A stretch of DNA of 64,000 nucleotides from Gentiana macrophylla (taxonomy: Eukaryota; Streptophyta; Magnoliopsida; Gentianales; Gentianaceae): positions 310,001 to 374,000 of the forward strand of contig JAOBSW010000955.1 of assembly GCA_026214975.1 (NCBI GenBank), written 5' to 3'. Positions within the stretch are counted from its first letter, which is position 1, and the number at the start of each line of letters is the position of its first letter. The notes under the pieces were generated by a model. It saw nothing but the letters and a program-made list of their open reading frames with translations. It had not been told where the DNA came from and did not search any database. The position numbers were made by a program, and so were the translations under genes. This document shows positions 47,101 through 59,699 of this stretch, one piece after another.

Positions 47101-47450
47101 AACCGAGTCAGTGTCCTCAAATGAACTTATCTTCTTGATTTTATCATAAGCGAGTTTGAACCCTCGATTCTTCAAGTGCATATTATTTTCTTTCTTGCTA
47201 TAACTCGTTTTCTTGTTGTGACTCAATTTTTTCGCCTAGTTCCTATTCTATTACATTGCTTGTCTGAAACAACCTATACAAAGTTCAGACTCTAGATAGA
47301 ACTTATACATTTATCTCTAGTCCATTTCTTGCTTGCTTCTTTCATTATGCACTATACTTGATTAGTTACGACTTCATCATCATGGGTTGTAAGTGATTTG
47401 TCTAATTTTCGTGACGAATCATCATCAAAACATAAATAATATTTCCAACA
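44140..47450 (-). repeat. 5' LTR of the non-autonomous element, interrupted by a solo LTR
   Basis: 44140-44274 and 45834-47450 together match 39838-41555. The gap 44275-45833 is a later insertion. Confidence 0.88.
44275..45833 (-). repeat. Solo LTR of an Athila-like family nested in an LTR
   Basis: Minus-strand TGTTAACGG...GAGACA, 1559 bp, homologous to 41865-43313. The flanks GTTCT and AATCC are each a degraded form of GTTCC, the sequence at this point in the undisturbed LTR. It contains two 14 bp palindromes (45118-45131 and 45140-45153) and GGACG/CGTCC motifs at 45330-45515. Confidence 0.82.
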
Positions 47451-50186
<2,736 letters not shown>

Positions 50187-50191
50187 CGCTT

Positions 50192-50494
50192 TGTTAGAAG
50201 ATAATTTGCAATGAATTAATTATGCATCGATAAAGATCAAGATAAGCTTCTATAAATGTGAATGAAAGATATACTTGTGTTGATTTAGTGGGATTAAAAG
50301 TCTAAGATAAGCAATAGTTAATGTAATGCATGAACGTCTATCAGTTTTATGTAACATGACTAATATATAAAGCCATGTAATCTATGCAAGTGAGAATCAA
50401 TCAATATAATAAATATTTCTTCAAGTGCAAAAGCACTACAATACATATATTTTCTAGCATATTATCTTTCACTTGTTCTTGCTATATGTCAACA
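50192..50494 (+). repeat. 5' LTR of the 4.7 kb copia element
   Basis: 303 bp. It lacks a segment of about 20 bp (near AATTGAAAGCAAGC) that is present in the 3' LTR. Confidence 0.93.
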
Positions 50495-50535
50495 ATAAAT
50501 TGTGGTATCAAAGCCAGGTTATACACCTCATATTA

Positions 50536-51714
50536 ATGGCATCAAATCAATCTCCTCCTTCCATGTTTTCTTATACTCCAAATCAAGTTCCAATATTTGA
50601 AGGAGTGCATTTCGATTATTGGAGTAGCGAAATGGAGACTCTCTTCATTTCCTAAGATTTATGGAAAGTTGTGGATTAAGGATTTATAGAACAACAAAAT
50701 GATGATGGAGAATGGACGGAGGCTCAACAAAAAGAATACAATAAAAATATAAAAAAAATATGCAAGTGCTCTCCGGTTTATTCAACAAGGATTGAGCAAA
50801 GCAATATATCCAAGAATCCATGGTGTCAAAAGATCAAAGCAAGCATGGGAAATTTTAAAAGAAGGATTTCGTGTTAATGAAAAAGTTACATCTATCAAAC
50901 TTCAATCTCTTTGGAGAGAGTTTGATAATTTATCGAAGAAGGATAATGAAGTGATGCAAATTTATCTCACTCGAGTTGCTGAAATTGTAAATCAAATTAG
51001 AAGCCTTGGTGACAATATTGAAGACAGAAAAGTTGCCTAAAGGGTTCTTCGAAGCCTTCCTTCGAAATATGATTATGTTGTTGCAGCCATTGAAGAATCT
51101 AAAGATTTGTCTACATATACTCTAAATGATTTAATGAGTTCTTTGCAAGTGCATGAAGAAAGAATCGGAAAGTCCACAAATCAACCAATGGAGCAAGCTT
51201 TGAATCAAAGCTAAATTTTGATTCAAGATCCCAACAACAAACAGAAGGGGATATACCTGAGGAAGAGGCAGAAGAGGATCATTCCGAGGAAGTGGATCAT
51301 TTCAAGAACGAGGAAGAGGATGTGGACAAGCAAATCAATCAAGGATCCATGCCGAGAGTTCAAATTCGCAAACAAAAAATCCTCGTATCTGCAAAATTTG
51401 TAGAAAATCAAATCATGAAACAAGTAATTGTTATTTCAAATACAAGAGGTGTAGCAATCCGAATCACTCACAGAGAGATTGCTTCTATGAAAATAATTAT
51501 AATAAGGATGAAGCCAACTTGTCCAAAGATGATGGAGAATGAATTTTTTTCTTGTATGACGGATCAACGGCAACCACAAAATGTGTGGTATTTGGATAGC
51601 GGCTGTAGTAGTCACATGACCGGTAACAAAAATATTTTCATTAATCTTGATGAAAATTTCAATTCAGAAATTAAGCTTGGTGATAGTAAATTACACCGAT
51701 CAAAAGGAGAATGA
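50536..51714 (+). pseudogene. gag: gag and protease of the 4.7 kb copia element
   Basis: ATG at 50536 (MASNQSPPSMFSYTPNQVP). The frame shows FEGVHFDYWSSEMETLFIS followed by TAA, then after another stop the gag domain (AWEILKEGFRVNEKVTSIKL, LWREFDNLSKKDNEVMQIY, NQIRSLGDNIEDRKVA). A CCHC knuckle (CKICRKSNHETSNC) is legible near 51385. Protease follows at about 51580 (VWYLDSGCSSHMTGNKNIF), with the catalytic Asp-Ser-Gly. In-frame stops and shifts at 50653, 50677, 51038 and 51213 prevent a full protein. Confidence 0.88.
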
Positions 51715-52790
51715 ACTATTGCAGTTCATACTAAAGGAGGTCATAGAAAATTGATTAGTGGTTTTCTTTATGTGCCAACTTTAACAAATAATCTCCTTAG
51801 CATTGGTCAGCTTCTTTGAAAGGAGAATCGTTGCACCATTTCTACGATTTAGATGAGTTCAAATAAGGTGTTCCCGATGATCATGCCTTCAGAAGAAAAT
51901 ATGGCCTATGCGGATGAAAATATTGATCAATCGAAAATTTGGCATTTGAGGTTTGGACATTTTCACAATAAAGGGATGCAACTTCTTAAGCAAAAAAATA
52001 TGGTGGTCGGACTTCCAAATGTTGAAATGAAAAATCATATTTGTGAAGGATGTGTTTGTGGACATCGATTACCTTTGAACATCTTGGAGAGCTAGAGAGC
52101 CTTTGGAACTAATTCATGCCGATATTTGGGGTCCCTCGAGAAATCTTTCACTCGGAGGAAAGAGGTACTTTATTTTATTTGTGGATGACTACACAAGAAT
52201 GATGTGGGTGTATTTTTTAAATGAAAAATCTGAATTATTTTTCACATTCCTTAAATTTAAAGCTTTGGTGGAAATTCAATTAAATTATCAAATCAAACTC
52301 TTCAGACTGATCATGGTGGAGAATTTATTTATACTCCATTTATGAATTATTGCAAAGAAAATGGTATTCAAAGACAGCTCACTATTTAGCGAAGTCCACA
52401 ACAAAATGGTGTGGCCGAGAGAAAAAATCTTACAATTGTTGAGATAGCGAGAAGCATGTTGATTGGAAAACATTTACCCAAAACCTTTTGGGCTGAAGCT
52501 GTGCAAACGGCGATTTATCTTTTGATTAGATTTCTTACGAAGGCGGTGTTAAATCGAACACCATATGAAGCATGGCACAAGAAGAAACCGATGGTTGATC
52601 ACTTGAAGATATTCGAATGTGTTGCATATTCTTATACCTCTACACTGAATAGAGATAAATTTGATGAGAAAGGTGAGAAACCTATTTTCATTGGTTATAG
52701 TGATGAATCAAAAGGCTATCGGTTATACAATCCTATAGCTAGAAAGCTTGTTATTTTAAGAGATGTTATATTTGATGAAATGGCGTCTTG
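51715..52790 (+). pseudogene. int: Integrase of the 4.7 kb copia element
   Basis: The zinc-binding part reads IWHLRFGHFHNKGMQLLKQ through CEGCVCGHR at about 51930-52060. Core text includes HADIWGPS and FVDDYTRMMWVYFLNEKSEL. The DHGGEF region near 52313 is in a shifted frame. The third catalytic residue lies in SPQQNGVAERKNLTIVEIA (about 52393-52440), preceded by a stop. The C-terminal part continues with TPYEAWHKKKPMVDHLKIF. Confidence 0.87.
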
Positions 52791-54538
52791 GAGTTGGGAT
52801 GGTAATTCATCCAATGTAATATCCCAAGATGAATTTTTTGAAGAATCAAAATCATATGATGAATATGATCACACAACTCCACCCCAAAGTCCAACTCCTA
52901 GTCCACCGAAATATCCATATCAAGATGAAGGCACAAGTTCAGATTCACCGGTAAGAAAAACTCATTCGTTGAGAGAAATATATGAAACTAGTGAGTTTGA
53001 TCTATTTTCTTGTGAACCACAAAATTTTGAAGATGCATCAAAAGATGAGAAATGGAGAAAATCCATGCAAGATGAAATTAGAATGATTGAAAAGAACAGA
53101 ACTTGGCAGCTGGTAGAAAGACCAAATGACAAAGATGTTATTGGGCTAAAGTGGATTTTCAAAACAAAATTTAATGAAGATGGAAGGATATTGAAGCACA
53201 AGGCAATGCTTGTTGCAAAAGGATACTCTCAAAAAACCAGAAATCGACTTTAATGAAACATTTACACCAGTTGCTAGAATGGAGACTCTCCGAACTGGTC
53301 TTGCTCTTGTATCACATTTAGAACTTTCGGTATATCAACTTGATGTAAAATCGGCATTTCTCAATGGAGAACTTGAAGAAGAAGTATGTGTTCAATAACC
53401 TCAAGGTTTTGAGGTCAATGGCAAAGAGAATAAAGTTTACCGTCTCAAGAAAGCTCTTTATGGCTTAAAGCAAGCACCAAGAGCTTGGAATAGTAAGATT
53501 GACAAGTATTTTCTAAAAAAATGGATTTCATAGAAGTCCTAATGAGCCGTATCTTTATGTCAATAAAAATGGTAATGATTTTATGAATGTGTGCATGTAT
53601 GTTGATGATCTCATCTATATGAGCACGAGTTTGAAATTGCTTGAAGAATTCAACCAAAAAATGATGAATGAATTTGAGATGACTGATATGGGAGTCATTA
53701 AATATTTTCTTGGAATCAAGTGAAACAATACAAGGGAAAGATTTTTATCTCGCAAGAAAAATATACCGAAGACATTTTGAAGAAATTTTGTATGGAAAAT
53801 TGCAACCCGATATCTACTCCGTTGAGAGTAAATGAGAAGTTTAGAAATGATGATGGTGCCGGTAAAGTTGATGCAAAGCTATTTCGAAGTCTTGTTGGTT
53901 CTTTAATTTATCTCACTAATACAAGACCTAATATTGTTTATGCCGTGAGCATGATTTCAAGATACATGAATGAACCAAGCAAACTACATTTTGCAACAAC
54001 TAAAATAACTTTTAGTTATTTACAAGGAACGATGAAAAGGGGCATCAAATATGTCAAAGAATAGGAATGCAAGTTTGTTGGTTTTACAGACAGTGATTGG
54101 GCTGGTTCATTGGATGAGCGGAAAAGTACTTCAGGCTATTTATTTTGCCTTGGATCAAATGTTATTTCATGGAGTTCGAAAAAACAACAAACAATGGCAT
54201 TATCATATTCAGAAGCAGAATATATTGCGGGCACCGATGCAACATGTGAAGCAATTTGGTTAAGAAGATTACTTGCAGATTTACAACAAGTTCAAAAGGA
54301 GCCGATGATAATTTATTGTGACAATATGTCTGCAATAGCAATGACAAAGAATCCGGTGTTTCATGCAAGAACAAAACACATAAAGTTGTGATATCATTTC
54401 ATTCGAGACATGGTGAACAAAGGTGAAATTATGTTGGAATTTGTCAAGTCAAATCATCAGCTCGCAGATTTTCTTACAAAACCAATTCAAGTGGAGAAAT
54501 TTCTGAAGGCTAGAGGCATGCTCAAAATTGTAAATTAA
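52791..54538 (+). pseudogene. RT and RNase H of the 4.7 kb copia element
   Basis: RT begins near 53030 (EKWRKSMQDEIRMIEKNRTW, KDVIGLKWIFKTKFNEDG). It continues after a shift at 53235 with [19 protein letters not shown] and then [13 protein letters not shown]. The catalytic YVDDLIYMS is near 53600. RNase H shows LDERKSTSGYLFCLGSN, MALSYSEAEYIAGTDATCEA and IYCDNMSAIAMTKNPVFHAR. It ends LADFLTKPIQVEKFLKARG with TAA at 54536-54538, just before a purine tract and the 3' LTR. There are at least five disabling changes. Confidence 0.9.
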
Positions 54539-54545
54539 GAGTGGG

Positions 54546-54869
54546 TGTTAGAAGATAATTTGCAATAAATTAATTATGCATCGATAAAGATCAAGATAAG
54601 CTTATATAAATGTGAATAACAGATATACTTGTGTTAATGTAGTGGGATTAAAAGTCTAAGATAAGAAATAGTTCATGTAATGAATGAACGTCTATCAGTT
54701 TTATGTAACATGACTAATATATAAAGCCATGTAATCTATGCTAATTGAAAGCAAGCAATCAAGTGCGAATCAATCAATATAATAATATTTCTTCAAGTGC
54801 AATAGCACTACAATACATATATTTTCTAGCATATTATTTTTCACTTGTTCTTGTTATATATCACCAACA
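54546..54869 (+). repeat. 3' LTR of the 4.7 kb copia element
   Basis: 324 bp, preceded by the purine-rich AAGAGTGGG (54537-54545). Confidence 0.93.
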
Positions 54870-54874
54870 CGCTT

Positions 54875-55892
54875 CTCCTGTCAATCAGAAACCAAATTGG
54901 AAGCGAGGAAGCAACTCGGAAGCTCCCTTTGTATGTTTAAAAAAACAAAAACAAATGAAATACCAATGGCCTATAAGGTTTTTCCTCGCTGGACTGGGCT
55001 GAAGAACAGTTGTAAGAATTTGTTTTATAGAACCAAGCATTTTTCAATTGTGTGTAATCGGCTGGACACGTGGATGGAAGGGGTTAAAACCCTTCCTTCT
55101 TATAAGATCGGTAGATATATTGCTTCTCCATGTTACCTATTTCTAAATAGTTTCAAATATCTTTATTGACCATTTTGAAGATCGATCACTTGATTTATGA
55201 TATTATTATGCATCTTCATATATGAAATTGAGACAATACAGTGAAATAAAATTAACTGATAAGTGATAAGGGTTTGTTAGTTAACAAAATTAAGCATTTA
55301 TTCTCAAAGTTTTAATTAGTTCGTGAGGGTTACATTACATGTCGCTGGAAAAGATCAAACTCGACTCTTCAAAAAGTCAATTCGACTCGTCTAACACTCG
55401 ACTCGATTAATAAAAAATGTAAATTAATATTTAATAACAAACTTATTTTTTAATATAGCTCGATTAACTCGCGAGCTACTTGATCATTATATTTTGAAAC
55501 TCGAGATCGGGTAGGTAAATCGTTCGAGTAGCTCGACTCGAGCTCAAACTCAAAAAAATTGAATCGAGTCAAACTTATTTTCAAATCGATTACGAGTATC
55601 TCACGAGTAGTTACATCGATCCTTACTCCAACAACAACAACAACGACGCCGCCGCCGCCGCCGCCGCCGACCACAACAACAAAAAAAATAATAATAAACG
55701 TAGAGCACTAACTCTGAAACATGATGGCTCTAAGGTGATCATCAGATCATGGAAGATATGATATTTATCTTTATTTATTAATTTATTTTAACAGCCATGG
55801 AAGAACATGATAACTCTAAACTCTAAAGTCATCACAACATGAAAGGATAGAGTTTGACCTCTAATTAAATCTTCAATATTTATCCCAACGAT
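54875..55892. other. Non-coding DNA with TCGAG-rich repeat and compound microsatellite
   Basis: 55370-55620 is dense in TCGAG, CTCGA and ACTCG words on both strands, a style common at the ends of non-autonomous plant DNA transposons, though no terminal repeats were identified. At 55630-55697 a compound microsatellite has CAA/ACA, then about eight GCC units, then ACA and AAT units. The remainder shows no supported gene. Confidence 0.6.
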
Positions 55893-55932
55893 ATTATAAA
55901 TGAATATTTTTTTGAGGAAAGCAAGTATATTA

Positions 55933-56427
55933 TTACGCTAAGTCTGCTATAGCGGCAGAAATTACATCACGAAGAGGGAAAGTGCACCAAACAGTATGAC
56001 CAGAGTGGCCTAGCCCATGTCTAGCCAAAAGGTACGCATGAAATTTACCACTACGTTTAACCAAATTAAAAGTCAACGAAAGAAAGGAAGGCAAAAGTGC
56101 AAGACAATCATGCACAGACAAATTATCTGACGGTCGTTGTAACGCCTGAACGCAATGAGGACAATCAGACTCAAAGATGATTGCAGGAAGTCCCAACCGG
56201 TTAGCCTCTTCCATAGCAAGAAGAATCGCCTGCAACTCCAAAGTCTCTAGACTGATACCAGGGTCAAAGTGGAAGGAGAAAGGCGCAATAATCAAGCCAA
56301 GCGCATCCCTGTAGACCAGAACCATTCCAAAACCCGAGCCCATGACAAAAACATTGCATTTCCAGTAGCCTGCAGGCAGCATACTCCAGATAACCGGATG
56401 TGGAGTCCCCTCAACATCCGTATGCAA
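55933..56427 (-). pseudogene. LINE RNase H domain
   Basis: An open 164-codon reading with WKCNVFVMGSGFGMVLVYRD (an Asp-region equivalent, altered) and LETLELQAILLAMEEANRLG, which holds the catalytic Glu. It continues with IIFESDCPHCVQAL for the next Asp and closes ARHGLGHSGHTVWCTFP. This is the RVT_3-type RNase H of plant L1 elements. The first catalytic Asp of the consensus is not clearly kept. Confidence 0.85.
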
Positions 56428-57240
56428 TGAGCCTATGGCCTAACGAAACACCACTGCCCTGGCTAAGAACATAGAGACCACACGGGATACACAGATATGT
56501 GCATCATCTAAAACTACACTTCACCAGTCTTTCCACAGATTGCAAAGTAGCAGTCCTACTAATTTGGAATCTATAGGTAAGAAATGGGAAGAGTGAACTA
56601 GCCGAAAGGGATGGCGGTCTTGAGACCAAGCATCATGGAAGTCATAGAATGAGCTTCCATCACCTATGCACCATTGCAGCCCCTACATTAACAAATCTTG
56701 GCCTTCCAGCAAACTCTGCCACAAGAAGGATGGTCTGCGCCCCAACCCTGCTGCCATGATAGTTGTACTAGGATACTACTTTGCATTAAGAACTCGACTA
56801 GCTAGGGCGGCAGGCAAGTATGGAATCGCCACGACTGCTCAGCAAGTAAGGCCAAATTGAAACACTCCGGATTGCGAAAGCCAAGACCCCCAAGATTCTT
56901 GGGTAGGCAGTAGGTATCCCAATTACGCCAATGCACCTTCCGTTTAGTGTCGGTATCCCCTGAAAAAGCTGCGGATATATTTATCGATCTCTTTCACTAG
57001 TGTGGTGGGCCTTAAAACACGTCATAATGAAAGTAGGTATGGTTTGCAGGCTTGACTATATCATAACTTCCTTCCCCGCGGGAGATAGAAGCTTGTCCTT
57101 CCAACCAGATAGTTTTTTCTATACCTTCTCTCGGAGAAAATAAAAAACCTGCCATTTGTTCCTTCCAGTGACAAATGGCATGTCCAAGTATTTTCCAGTA
57201 CCAGTCCCAAATGGAATCTGAAGGAAGTCCGATATATACT
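56428..57240 (-). pseudogene. LINE RT thumb and zinc-finger region, degraded
   Basis: Frame pieces such as [20 protein letters not shown] (about 56880-56945) and GLQWCIGDGSSFYDFHDAW (about 56625-56685) are characteristic of the region after the RT palm in plant LINEs. Multiple stops and shifts are present. Confidence 0.8.
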
Positions 57241-58184
57241 TCATGCCTTCCTGCTAAATACCCCTATTGAAATATAAACTGGACTTATGGAAATTGATAG
57301 CCTGGCCAGATCGCATCCCATACTGATTAAAGAGGTCGAATAATGTTTCCAAAACCCCATCCATATACTCAAAAAAAAGCATGTTGTCATCAGCGAAAAG
57401 CAAGTGCGAGAGTTGGACATGTGCCGACCTTCCAAATGTGATACCCCGAAGCAAACCCATACAGCCCGATCTCGCAAAGCTATTAGTCCATCTGTTCTGA
57501 TTATAAAAAAGAACGGGGAAGGAGGATCCCCCTGCCTGATCCCCCTAGTAGGGACAATCCGAGGGCCAGGACCGCCATTCACCAGGGACCTATATGTAAC
57601 TAACAAAACACACCTATGTAGTAAGTCAACGGAAGCTCCTAAAAAGTGTATCTGATGCATAACACCCCAAAGATAGCTCCATTCCACCAGATCAAATGCT
57701 TTGGCAGGGTTGTGACAGCCATGTGCCCCGACCTTCATGGAGTGAAACGCCACAAAAGCAACAATGGCATTATCTATGATCAACTTGCCTAAGACAAAGG
57801 CGCTCTGGTTGCCTGAGATCACACCATTAATAACCAGCTTAAGCCTATTGACAATAACACGTGTGAGAAATTTATATGTCGAGTTACACAATGCAATCGG
57901 CCTCAACTCAGCTACTCGGGTGAGAGATGCCACCTTAGGTATCAACGCAAGAAAGTCTCGCATAATGAGCCAGGATTCATGCCCTCATTGAGTATAGCTA
58001 ATATTACCTGCAAGTCCTCAGAGCCAATCACATGCCAATACTTTGGAAGAATGAGTACATGCATACCGTCAGGGCTGGGGGCCTTCCTGCCAGGGAGCTG
58101 CTTTAGGGCATGAAGAACCTTAGCCGCCGTAAAAGATTCATTGAGGTGTTGAATCTGAATATCGGTAAGCATAGAAATTTTCAT
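57241..58184 (-). pseudogene. LINE reverse transcriptase, frameshifted
   Basis: It begins with HALKQLPGRKAPSPDGMHV at 57942-58184. After a shift it continues at 57241-57963 with AELRPIALCNSTYKFLTRVI, NRLKLVINGVISGNQSAFV, PAKAFDLVEWSYLWGVM and TRGIRQGDPPSPFFFI. The catalytic FADD motif is legible as LLFADDNMLFFEYMDG in an adjacent frame (57254-57460). These are the successive conserved blocks of an L1-type RT that would perform target-primed reverse transcription. Confidence 0.9.
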
Positions 58185-58190
58185 CCCCTC

Positions 58191-59549
58191 TGTTGGTCCC
58201 AGAGAAGGGTAAAATAGTCAGAAGGGGCTGAATGACTATAGTGGAGTTTCAAAAACTTTTCTTATTTTTAAAATATTTTGGGCAGCGGATAAGTCCCTTC
58301 TTTAAACATTGGTTAAAAGTATATTATGCATTGAAATAAAGTTTTGTAAAGTAAATTGCTGAAAGTAAATAGACACAAAGGTTTATAGTGGTTCAGGGTG
58401 GTGTAATCCCTTAATCCACTATTCTTATGTGATGATTGGTGGAATTCACTATTGTTTTCATAGATACAATAGTACGATTGTCTTTGGCTACACAAGCTTC
58501 ACAATCTGCAAGACTATCACTCCTTGGCTTCAAAAGCTCAGTGACTCAGTCTTTATCACTTCTCATTGAGAACAAATCTTTCAGCAGTTATCACAAAGGT
58601 TGCAACTTCTTCTCAGATTCCTTTGATTCAATTGCTTTAGTTGATGTGAATTGGATTCACAGAATTGTGATCAATCTCAATGCTTGATGTGTAATTTGAG
58701 TTCTGTTTGCTGAGTTGATCTCTAGATATTTCCTTTGAGTGCAGATAGAAGTCTTTTCAAATTTACAGCGTTTCAGCTTCTTTCTTATCAGATTCAATCA
58801 TATTTTCTTTCCTGACAATGCCTTCTATTTATAGCCTTGTTAATCCTTGATTTGAATTTCCATATGTTGGCTATTAATATGGAGAATAATCCTTGATTTA
58901 ATTCTTGATTCCCCCTTAATTATATTCTCCTTGATTTCAGTGATCGGATTTCTTTCTCAAACGTCTATCAGAAATCCGTCCTTGATTGATCCTCAATTGA
59001 TTGTGCATTTAATGCTTGATCTTCATAGTATGAGATCTGAACAAGTAAATTTTACTTGGCCGTTCCATGAACGGTTAAGTGATCCTTCTGACTTGGCTGT
59101 TTGGTTTCTTTCTTCATTGCATTGTTATTGCTCAGCCAATAGTCAGTTTACTCTGCAGGTTTACTGCATTGTTATCTTCCTTGATCTTTTGTGTACTCCT
59201 TGTACTTCACTAATCCTTGATTTGGGTGAGATCTGTGTACACCATATTTGATAATGTATTTCATCATTTTAATTTTAACTTAGACTTATCCAAGGTCATC
59301 ATAGACTTCCTTGGTTATAAGTTAGACCATAATGTCTTCATGCTTCTCTGCAGGTACTTGGTTGGCTTCACTCAGCCGGATCTCTATTTTACTTTGCCAT
59401 CCTACCAACTAGTACAATACATGTCTAACTCAACTTATACAACATGTCAGACTCTAAGTAAAGTCTTATACAAAGAATTCTAACTTATTTCATCCTTGCT
59501 ATAACAGCTAGTATGGCCATCATCAAAACATAATAAAATGTTCCTAATA
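58191..59549 (-). repeat. 3' LTR of the second Sirevirus
   Basis: 1359 bp; the minus-strand end is GGACCAACA and the start TATTAGGAACA follows the tract CACCAAAAAGGGGAAT. It is highly similar to 25190-26524. The G run present in the other copy is shorter here (AGAAGGGGCTGAATGA). Confidence 0.88.
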
Positions 59550-59699
59550 ATTCCCCTTTTTGGTGATGCCAAAACCCTCATAAGACTAAACATAAGTATA
59601 CCAAATTTTTATTAATAATCAATAGAATAAAACTCAAAAATTTTATTCATCCATTCAAGGGCAATAAGGAAAGTAAGTACAAAACATATTCAGAGTGCT

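Larger units (their letters stand above)
39838..47450 (-). mobile_element. Non-autonomous Sirevirus-like element carrying two later LTR insertions
   Basis: Minus strand: 5' LTR 44140-47450 (interrupted), primer-binding site 44127-44138, a short internal region, polypurine tract 41556-41570 and 3' LTR 39838-41555. The flanks AATGC (39833-39837) and AAAGC (47451-47455) are an imperfect 5 bp duplication. Subtracting the solo LTR at 41865-43313 and one TSD copy leaves only about 1.1 kb of internal DNA, with no gag or pol, just fragments of a charged accessory-type ORF. The long LTRs (about 1.7 kb) and the tract ATCATCAAAAAGGAGGAAAT are Sirevirus-like. Another copy of the LTR is at 28588-30356. 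Confidence 0.88.
50192..54869 (+). mobile_element. Full-length copia retrotransposon (4.7 kb)
   Basis: LTRs 50192-50494 and 54546-54869, TGTTAG...CAACA, flanked by a perfect CGCTT duplication (50187-50191 and 54870-54874). A primer-binding site TGGTATCAAAGCC is at 50503-50515. One gag-pol reading in copia order is interrupted by several stops and a few frame changes. The LTRs differ by roughly 15 substitutions and one 20 bp indel, so the copy is not recent. Unlike the Sirevirus and Athila-type elements, the differences are ordinary substitutions, not CAG/CTG scrambling. Confidence 0.95.
55893..58190 (-). mobile_element. L1-type LINE, 3' half, truncated by a Sirevirus
   Basis: The minus strand reads in order: RT domain (58184 to about 57240), thumb and zinc-finger-like region (57240-56430) and RNase H (56427-55933), the standard 3' order of plant L1-type elements. 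The 5' half (ORF1, endonuclease) is absent because a Sirevirus is inserted at 58190. A paralogous fragment with the same Sirevirus junction lies at 1-33 plus 25044-25189. Confidence 0.9.

Noticed and set aside
55629..55680. GCC run read as a poly-Gly/Val or poly-Ala protein segment
   Set aside because: Simple compound microsatellite; no flanking coding evidence.
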